From Pseudomonadota bacterium (GTDB lineage Bacteria; Pseudomonadota; Gammaproteobacteria; Burkholderiales; Burkholderiaceae_D), in NCBI GenBank assembly GCA_023416415.1, contig JAEZHR010000287.1, positions 1-6,228 on the forward strand: 6,228 bases of DNA, written 5' to 3'. The notes below the pieces were generated by a model. That model had not been told where the DNA came from and ran no database searches. It saw only the letters and a program-made list of their open reading frames with translations. Of the stretch, positions 1 through 4,633 are shown one piece after another (position 1 is the stretch's first letter; each line of letters starts with the position of its first letter). The position numbers and the translations under genes were made by a program.

Positions 1-167
1 AAACCGTCGGCGTCGGCAAAGGCGCGCAATGCGCGCTCCAGGCCGTGTCCATAGGCACAGGCCTTGACCACGGCCCAGACCCGGGCCGTGCCCGCATGTC
101 GCCGCGCGAGCGCAAGGTTGTGGCGCAAGGCCGGGAGGTGGATGGTGGCAGTCAGCGGTCTGGACAT
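1..167 (-). CDS. alr: Alanine racemase, N-terminal part (runs off left edge)
   Basis: This is the start of a PLP-dependent alanine racemase, which interconverts L- and D-alanine in the cytoplasm and supplies D-Ala for peptidoglycan. Only the first 55 codons are in the window. The translation opens MSRPLTATIHLPALRHNLAL, the usual first strand and helix of the alpha/beta barrel. It continues with VWAVVKACAYGHG at residues 30-42, the PLP-binding signature, where Lys35 should form the Schiff base and Tyr39 sits in the conserved YGHG. The DGF after that also fits the family. The ARVWAVVK wording is closest to DadX/Alr proteins of beta- and gammaproteobacteria. The ATG at 167 is the only in-frame ATG nearby and gives the normal family N-terminus, although no clear Shine-Dalgarno precedes it. 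One oddity is Cys37, where Asn or Asp is normal. alr and dadX cannot be told apart from this fragment. Confidence 0.92.
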   Translation of the reverse strand, partial: MSRPLTATIHLPALRHNLALARRHAGTARVWAVVKACAYGHGLERALRAFADADG

Positions 168-273
168 GGCGCGGGATGCAAGGCGGGCAAGCTTGACGAA
201 ACGGCATGCCTGCCGGGGCGGAATTGAAACGATTGCTGTTCGCAAGCAACCACGACCATTCTACCGGAGCAGC
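168..273. other. Gap between DUF1853 gene and alr; no gene seen
   Basis: This 106-base spacer separates two minus-strand genes. It holds a short inverted repeat (TTGCT and AGCAA, 7-base loop, about 233-249) and a GGCATGCC palindrome at 203-210. Neither is strong or followed by a T-run on the minus strand, so I do not call a terminator. No convincing promoter for alr was found, so alr could be co-transcribed with the DUF1853 gene or have its own weak promoter here. Confidence 0.5.
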
Positions 274-1218
274 TCAGGCCGTGAGGCATTGGCGTGCGCG
301 CGCGCGCCAGTCGCTCGGCACGACGAAGCCACGATCGAACTCGCGCAGCTCGCCGGCAACCGGTTCGAGCAAGGCCACCAGTACCGGCGCACCGCCAGCG
401 CCGAAGTGCGCGGACAAGGACTTCACGAGTCCCGCGTGATCCACACCCTGTCCCTCCTGCGCCCGAGCCGGAGCCAGCCATTCAAGGCGCGGCAGAATGG
501 CATAGCGCGGCGCGTACCGGGGCAGCTCGTCCAGCCCGCACCAGAATCCGCGGCAATGGGACGGCGCGATGCCCGGTGGTAGCGGCAGCTCCGGTGTATC
601 GATGTGATAGAACAGCCAACCCTTGACCAGCGCCTGCGCGTGCGCCACGGCTTGCGGAAGCACCGCCGCAGCATTCGGATGCCAGGCCAGCAACAGCTGC
701 CGCTCCATGATCTTTCGAATCTTTGCGCCGAGCGTGTCGGCAAGACTGGGACCGACGAAGTAGTCGGCCACGTGGTCGCTGCCGTCGGTCTGCAGGAGGT
801 AGAGCTTGGTTGCGAATTCCCAGTGCACCAGCGAGTCGCCGTCGCGCAAGAGGAAATCGAACTCGCCGACGGTCTGCTGGCGTGCATCGCGTACCTGGAG
901 GTTCTGCGCGACCAAACGGTCTTCGCTGCGCAGATGCCAGGCAAGGAGATTCTCGGCGTAGCGCCCGAGGCGGGTCAGCGGCTGGACATTCAGGAATGCT
1001 TCAATGGCGTCGCCGTTGCGGTCAAGTGCTTCCAGCCGGGCAACTGTGGCGTCGTCCGCAGGCCCCAGGGTGGCGACCCGCCCGGCCCATTGTTCCGCCT
1101 GGGCATCGAGCAGGCCGGGCGCGTCCAGCAGCCAGGCGAGCGCACGCACGTGCGGATTGCGCAACTGTGCCCAGCGACCGTGGAAACTCGACTGGCAACG
1201 GGACTGGCGGGATGGCAT
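274..1218 (-). CDS. DUF1853 family protein
   Basis: This 314-residue cytoplasmic protein has the hallmarks of the DUF1853 family, which has no established function. Recognisable blocks are an N-terminal LAWLLDAPGLL (27-37), RLGRYAENLLAWHLR (83-97), NLQVRD followed by GEFDFLLRD (106-126), HWEFATKLYL (132-141), FVGPSLADTL (154-163) and HCRGFW (221-226). There is no signal peptide or membrane segment. The acidic pair in GEFDF followed by E134 and K138 in WEFATK looks like the core of a PD-(D/E)XK nuclease fold; this is my inference, not shown function. The frame is open further upstream to 1317, but the ATG at 1218 sits 7 bases after the stop of the PepSY gene and puts the conserved N-terminal block near residue 27. 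A GAGAGG motif lies 13 bases upstream. An in-frame GTG at 1221 would shorten that spacing to 10, so it is a close alternative start. The gene is probably translated with the PepSY gene in one transcript. Confidence 0.85.
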   Translation of the reverse strand: MPSRQSRCQSSFHGRWAQLRNPHVRALAWLLDAPGLLDAQAEQWAGRVATLGPADDATVARLEALDRNGDAIEAFLNVQPLTRLGRYAENLLAWHLRSEDRLVAQNLQVRDARQQTVGEFDFLLRDGDSLVHWEFATKLYLLQTDGSDHVADYFVGPSLADTLGAKIRKIMERQLLLAWHPNAAAVLPQAVAHAQALVKGWLFYHIDTPELPLPPGIAPSHCRGFWCGLDELPRYAPRYAILPRLEWLAPARAQEGQGVDHAGLVKSLSAHFGAGGAPVLVALLEPVAGELREFDRGFVVPSDWRARARQCLTA

Positions 1219-1225
1219 CACGACT

Positions 1226-1588
1226 TCAGCGCCTCTCCCGTTCCCGGCCACGCTCGCCGCCGCGCTCGCGCGCAGCATTGTGGTCATTTCGTTCCAGAAC
1301 GACACCGCTGCGGGCATCCACCTTCAGTTCCCGCATCGGTTCATTAGCGGGCAGCAACTTGATTTCATAGACCCAGCGCCCGCCGTGCCGTTCCAGTTCG
1401 GCCTCCACCACCTGAGCGTGGAAGGTCGACTCCAGACGCTTGAGCACACGTTGCAGAGGCTGGATTGCTCCGGATTCGAGCGCGGCACGCGCGCTTTCGA
1501 ATTCTCCGGGTTCGACCGCTCCGGCCACCACCGGCGTCAGCATCAGCAAGGGCAAGAGCGCAAGCAGAGGGTCGAAAGGGAAGTTCAT
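1226..1588 (-). CDS. Small exported PepSY-domain protein
   Basis: This 120-residue protein begins with a hydrophobic leader (residues 7-24, rich in Leu and ending AGA), probably a signal peptide or membrane anchor. The leader lacks the usual early Lys/Arg. A PepSY-like domain follows at about 28-100, with a helix reading IQPLQRVLKRLESTF, then VVEAELE, RWVYEIKLL and a closing LKVDARSGVVLE strand. PepSY proteins of this size sit in the periplasm and often accompany two-component systems, where they are thought to modulate sensors or proteases; no such system is in this window. The tail (106-120) is almost only Arg, Glu and Gly. I chose the ATG at 1588 because it begins the leader directly; an earlier ATG at 1672 would place the TATAAT box inside the gene and add a non-leader N-terminus. 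No good Shine-Dalgarno is visible before either ATG. The DUF1853 gene begins 7 bases downstream. Confidence 0.8.
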   Translation of the reverse strand: MNFPFDPLLALLPLLMLTPVVAGAVEPGEFESARAALESGAIQPLQRVLKRLESTFHAQVVEAELERHGGRWVYEIKLLPANEPMRELKVDARSGVVLERNDHNAARERGGERGRERERR

Positions 1589-1919
1589 GCCATGGCAGAG
1601 GATGGGTGGATTGCGCCCAGGAAGAGCGAGGGGATCCAGCAGGCCATTATAGGCGTCGCCGCCGCAGCGCACTTGCCCTGATCCCCTGCCCCTTGGCGCG
1701 CCGCCAGCGACGGTACTTGACGCAATTCAAGGCGAGCACACCGACCTTCACTATGCTCGACCCATTCTGAATCGATGAACCGTTGAGCCCAGGCGTCGGC
1801 ACCGGCTACGGTGGCCAGGGTGACCTGACAGACCAACCAGTCATTTGACGGATGCCATGTTGCTGCGCGCCGCTCGAACATGCCATCCGGCCCCTGCAAC
1901 ACGTCGATTTCCTTTCAGC
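1589..1919. other. Divergent intergenic region between PepSY gene and ugd
   Basis: This 331-base stretch separates the two divergent units and must hold the promoters of both. The minus-strand TATAAT at 1646-1651 is the only strong core element. On the plus strand I found TTGACG at 1717-1722 and 1845-1850, but neither has a matching -10 at 16-18 bases. A TATGCT at 1752-1757 has no -35. A minus-strand frame is open from 1902 to 1585 (105 codons), but I recognise no family in it, it covers the PepSY promoter and start, and its end is out of frame with everything else; I treat it as fortuitous or as a decayed remnant. No tRNA, hairpin terminator or riboswitch was recognised. Confidence 0.5.
1646..1674 (-). 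promoter_or_regulatory. Candidate sigma-70 promoter for PepSY-DUF1853
   Basis: A perfect TATAAT lies at 1651-1646 on the minus strand, which is notable in such GC-rich DNA. It is about 58 bases before the PepSY ATG, predicting a leader of roughly 50 bases. The -35 position at 17-base spacing (1674-1669, AAGTGC) is a poor match to TTGACA, so the promoter may be weak or need an activator. Confidence 0.4.
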
Positions 1920-3086
1920 ATGAAAATTGCCATTGCAGGTACCGGTTACGTAGGCCTTTCAAACAGCGTGCTGCTGGCCCAGCACCACAACGTGGTGGCG
2001 CTGGACATCGTGCCGGAGCGTGTGGAGCGCATCAACCGGCGCGAGGCGCCGTTCGCCGATCCGGAACTGAAGACCTTTCTCGCGGAAAAGCAGCTCAGCC
2101 TGCATGCGACGCTGAGCCGGGAAGAAGCCTACGAAAGCGCCGACTTCATCGTGATTGCCGTGCCGACGGACTATGATCCGGTGACTCACTCCTTCAACTC
2201 GGCCGCGATTGAAAGCGTGATCCGCGACGCGATGGCCATCAATTCGAACGCGGTGATGGTCATCCGCTCGACCATTCCGGTTGGCTACGTGCAGCACACA
2301 CGCCAAGCCCTTGCTTGCGACCGCCTGCTGTTCTGCCCTGAATTCCTGCGCGAAGGCCGTGCCCTGCACGACAACCTGTTTCCCGCACGAATCGTTGTCG
2401 GCGAGCGTTCCGAACGTGCGCGCCTGTTTGCCGAACTGCTGTTGCAGGGCGCCATGCGCAAGGACGTTCCGGTCCTGCTCACCGAGCCAGGCGAAGCCGA
2501 AGCCATCAAGCTCTTCGCCAATGCCTACCTCGCCATGCGCGTCGCCTTCTTCAACGAGCTCGATACCTTTGCCATGGCCAATGGACTGGACACGCGCCGC
2601 ATCATCGAGGCGGTCTCCCTCGACCCGCGCATCGGCAGCCATTACAACAATCCCTCCTTCGGCTACGGTGGATACTGCCTGCCCAAGGACATCAGGCAAT
2701 TGCTGACCAGTTACCGCGAAGTACCGCATGCGCTGATCCGCTCCGTGATCGCGTCCAACAGCGCACGCAAGGACTTCATCGCGCAAGACATCCTTGCGCG
2801 CAGACCGAAGCGGGTCGGGATACACCGTCTGATCATGAAAAGCGGCACCGACAATTTCCGTGCCTCCAGCATTCTTGGCATCATGAACCGGATCATGGAG
2901 GCCGGTGTCGAAGTCACGGTGCACGAACCTGCGCTGAACGCGGAACGCTTCTGCGATGCCCGCGTTGAGCGCGATCTGGCGGCCTTCAAGCGCGATGCCG
3001 ACCTGATCGTAAGCAATCGCATGTCGGCTGCGCTGCGCGATGTTGCGCACAAGGTCTACACGCGCGACCTGTACGGCAGCGACTGA
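1920..3086 (+). CDS. ugd: UDP-glucose 6-dehydrogenase
   Basis: This cytoplasmic enzyme oxidises UDP-glucose to UDP-glucuronic acid in two NAD-dependent steps. The 388 residues match the length of E. coli Ugd, and the sequence follows it nearly end to end. The NAD-binding motif GTGYVGL is at 7-13. The NAD-domain block VPTDYDP is at 81-87, STIPVG at 117-122 and PEFLREG at 140-146. IKLFAN (196-201) carries Lys197 and Asn201, and GYGGYCLPKD (248-257) carries the catalytic Cys253. The C-terminal domain has MKSGTDNFRASS (306-317), SNRM and the ending YTRDLYGSD. The frame extends upstream to a TTG at 1845, but the ATG at 1920 gives exactly the family N-terminus (MKIAIAGTGYVGL). No Shine-Dalgarno is evident before that ATG. 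It is the first gene of the plus-strand unit; the next begins 15 bases after its stop. UDP-glucuronate could feed lipid A, capsule or exopolysaccharide sugars; the neighbours favour a lipid-linked sugar route. Confidence 0.97.
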   Translation: MKIAIAGTGYVGLSNSVLLAQHHNVVALDIVPERVERINRREAPFADPELKTFLAEKQLSLHATLSREEAYESADFIVIAVPTDYDPVTHSFNSAAIESVIRDAMAINSNAVMVIRSTIPVGYVQHTRQALACDRLLFCPEFLREGRALHDNLFPARIVVGERSERARLFAELLLQGAMRKDVPVLLTEPGEAEAIKLFANAYLAMRVAFFNELDTFAMANGLDTRRIIEAVSLDPRIGSHYNNPSFGYGGYCLPKDIRQLLTSYREVPHALIRSVIASNSARKDFIAQDILARRPKRVGIHRLIMKSGTDNFRASSILGIMNRIMEAGVEVTVHEPALNAERFCDARVERDLAAFKRDADLIVSNRMSAALRDVAHKVYTRDLYGSD

Positions 3087-3101
3087 ACCACCGCATCGCC
3101 C

Positions 3102-3932
3102 ATGTCTTCCGCCTCGATACCGGAGCATCCATCCGCCCGAACCGGATCGCTGTCACCGGAAACGCCCGTGGCGTCCGTCCTGATCCCGGCCAGAGACGAG
3201 GCGGGCAACATTGGCCGCCTCATCGGGGAGATCCAGGCTGCATTGGAATCCAGGTATCCATACGAGGTCGTGCTGGTGGACGACGGCAGCAGCGACGACA
3301 CCGGGGAGGTTTTCCTGCGTTGCTCGCGCGAACTCGCGGTACCGGCGCTGCTGATCCGGCACGCGCGCAGCACGGGCCAGACCAGCGCCTTGTGGACAGC
3401 CGCGCGGCACGCCGCCGGACGATTTCTGATCACGATAGACGGGGATGGCCAGAACGACCCGGCCGACATTCCCGCTCTCATCGCGCGGGCACTGCCCATG
3501 GCGTCATCCCATGGGCATTTCTGCGTCGCCGGCGAACGCAGGAAGCGCCGCGACACGCGCTGGAAGAAGATTCAGTCACGCATCGCCAACGCCGTGCGAC
3601 GCCGCATTCTGGACGACGGCGTTGCCGATACCGGCTGCGGACTCAAGCTGCTGCCGCGCGCGACCTGGATGGCCCTGCCCGACTTCGATCACATGCATCG
3701 CTTCGTGCCTGCGCTGGTCAAGCGCATCGGCGGCGCGATCGAGGTCGTGCCGGTCAATCACCGGCATCGGGCCGCAGGCGTGTCGAAGTACACCGCCTGG
3801 AACCGTCTGTGGGTCGGCATCGTCGATCTGATGGGGGTGCGCTGGCTGATCCGCCGCACGCGCCTGCCGGCCATCGAGCGCCTGGAAGCCAACAACCCGA
3901 TGGCAGACGTGCGCGAGGAAGTACTGCGTTGA
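3102..3932 (+). CDS. Family 2 glycosyltransferase, polyprenyl-phosphate sugar synthase type
   Basis: This 276-residue GT-A fold enzyme resembles dolichol-phosphate mannose synthase and ArnC-like transferases, which move a nucleotide-activated sugar onto a polyprenyl phosphate at the cytoplasmic membrane face. VASVLIPARDEAGNI (23-37) begins the fold. LVDDGSSDDT (58-67) is the nucleotide-sugar site, and IDGDGQNDP (112-120) carries the metal-binding acidic residues. DTGCGLK (176-182) and RHRAAGVSKY (221-230) are the usual later motifs of this group. It lacks the two C-terminal transmembrane helices of ArnC; only a short hydrophobic stretch at 236-250 could touch the membrane, so it looks like the soluble DPM1 type. 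The ATG at 3102 is 15 bases after the ugd stop but has no clear Shine-Dalgarno, and the first 20 residues are not conserved in appearance, so the start is less certain than the rest. The donor sugar cannot be read from the sequence; UDP-glucuronate or a derivative is plausible because of ugd. Confidence 0.88.
   Translation: MSSASIPEHPSARTGSLSPETPVASVLIPARDEAGNIGRLIGEIQAALESRYPYEVVLVDDGSSDDTGEVFLRCSRELAVPALLIRHARSTGQTSALWTAARHAAGRFLITIDGDGQNDPADIPALIARALPMASSHGHFCVAGERRKRRDTRWKKIQSRIANAVRRRILDDGVADTGCGLKLLPRATWMALPDFDHMHRFVPALVKRIGGAIEVVPVNHRHRAAGVSKYTAWNRLWVGIVDLMGVRWLIRRTRLPAIERLEANNPMADVREEVLR
3915..3920 (+). promoter_or_regulatory. Ribosome binding site deciding a TTG start
   Basis: GAGGAA at 3915-3920 lies 8 bases before the TTG at 3929, an ideal spacing. 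It sits inside the last codons of the glycosyltransferase gene and is the main reason for starting the membrane protein at TTG rather than at any later ATG. Confidence 0.7.
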
Positions 3933-4633
3933 AGACGGAACGCAAACTGCTGCTCAAGCCGCTGCTGCTGACCCTGCTGCTCAGCCTGGCTGCGCTGTCG
4001 CTGCACCTCGGCTGGTGGGGTTCCTACTCGGAACGGGAACTGCTCGAACGATTGTTTCAGCGCCATTGGCTGGTTGCGTGGCCGCTCTTTGTCGCCGTTG
4101 GGGCGCTTTACACCGCACTCGGGGGCCCGCGCCAGTTTCTTGCCTTCAGCTGCGGCTATCTGCTGGGCGGTTTCTCCGGCGCCCTCGTCAGCACGGCGAT
4201 CACAGTCATGGGCGCATTGCTGGTGGTGGCATGGGTGCGCGGCATCGCCATGGAACGCATGCGCAAACGTCATGGAGAGCGCATCGCGATGCTGCAACGC
4301 CTGCTGGCCGGCGACAGCTGGCTATGGATTTGCATGGTCCGGCTCATGCCGGTAGGCAGCAACCTCCTGACCAACATCGCCATTGCCCTCACCGGCCTTA
4401 GCCTTCCTGCGCTGCTGTGGGGGAGCCTGCTCGGCTACCTGCCGCAGATGCTGCTGTTCAGCTATGCGGGTGCGGGCGTCGCCCTGCAGGATGCGACTCA
4501 GTTCTGGATCAGTCTGCTGTTGCTCGTGCTGTCCAGCGCGCTTGCCTTCTATCTGTATCACCATGGCTTCAAGCAGCGCTTGCAGGCCATCCGCGAAGAG
4601 CATCATGCGCACGCCGTCCATAGTCAGCGCTAG
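3929..4633 (+). CDS. DedA/VTT-family (TVP38/TMEM64) membrane protein
   Basis: This 234-residue integral membrane protein belongs to the VTT (SNARE-associated, DedA/TVP38) superfamily. Hydrophobic segments lie at about 8-28, 47-63, 69-80, 84-103, 147-176 and 191-210. The family core is visible as GGPRQFLAFSCGYLLGGFSG (65-84) and as VRLMPVGSNLLTN (137-149), with Arg138, Pro141, Asn145 and Asn149, followed by Gly156 and a GYLPQMLLFSYAGAG block (169-183). Bacterial members include UptA/DedA proteins that transport undecaprenyl phosphate back to the cytoplasmic face; whether this member does so is inference from its neighbours. Translation starts at TTG 3929, in a TTGA overlap with the glycosyltransferase stop, so the two are likely coupled. 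No ATG near a ribosome site gives a full first helix. Its end overlaps the next gene by 29 bases. The exact transport substrate is unknown. Confidence 0.87.
   Translation: MKTERKLLLKPLLLTLLLSLAALSLHLGWWGSYSERELLERLFQRHWLVAWPLFVAVGALYTALGGPRQFLAFSCGYLLGGFSGALVSTAITVMGALLVVAWVRGIAMERMRKRHGERIAMLQRLLAGDSWLWICMVRLMPVGSNLLTNIAIALTGLSLPALLWGSLLGYLPQMLLFSYAGAGVALQDATQFWISLLLLVLSSALAFYLYHHGFKQRLQAIREEHHAHAVHSQR
4595..4600 (+). promoter_or_regulatory. Likely ribosome binding site of the ArnT-like gene
   Basis: GAAGAG at 4595-4600 lies 4 bases before the ATG at 4605, within the last codons of the DedA-like gene. The spacing is short but usable. It supports the 4605 start over an in-frame ATG at 4668, which would begin inside the first membrane helix. 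Confidence 0.45.

Noticed and set aside
221..230. GAATTGAAAC, resembling the end of many CRISPR repeats
   Set aside because: It occurs once, with no second copy at a regular interval anywhere in the window, and no cas genes are present.
293..308. Alternating CG tract with Z-DNA potential
   Set aside because: It is short and simply encodes the Arg-Ala-Arg-Ala end of the DUF1853 protein; nothing suggests a separate role.
604..1347. 247-codon plus-strand open frame opposite the DUF1853 gene
   Set aside because: The minus strand carries recognisable DUF1853 motifs throughout, so this is its shadow.
1585..1902. 105-codon minus-strand open frame before the PepSY gene as a real gene
   Set aside because: No family resemblance, overlap with the best promoter and the PepSY start, and no ribosome site; kept only as a possible remnant.
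1959..3128. 389-codon minus-strand open frame antisense to ugd
   Set aside because: The plus-strand Ugd is certain by its full set of motifs. Long antisense frames are expected in GC-rich coding DNA, and the product resembles no family I know.
3320..3928. Upstream 203 codons of the open frame leading into the DedA-like gene
   Set aside because: They lie over the clear GT2 gene in another frame and read as low-complexity Arg/Ala/His. The true start is the TTG at 3929.
3948..4005. CTG-rich run that looks like a trinucleotide repeat
   Set aside because: It encodes the Leu-rich first membrane helix of the DedA-like protein and is not a regular tandem repeat.
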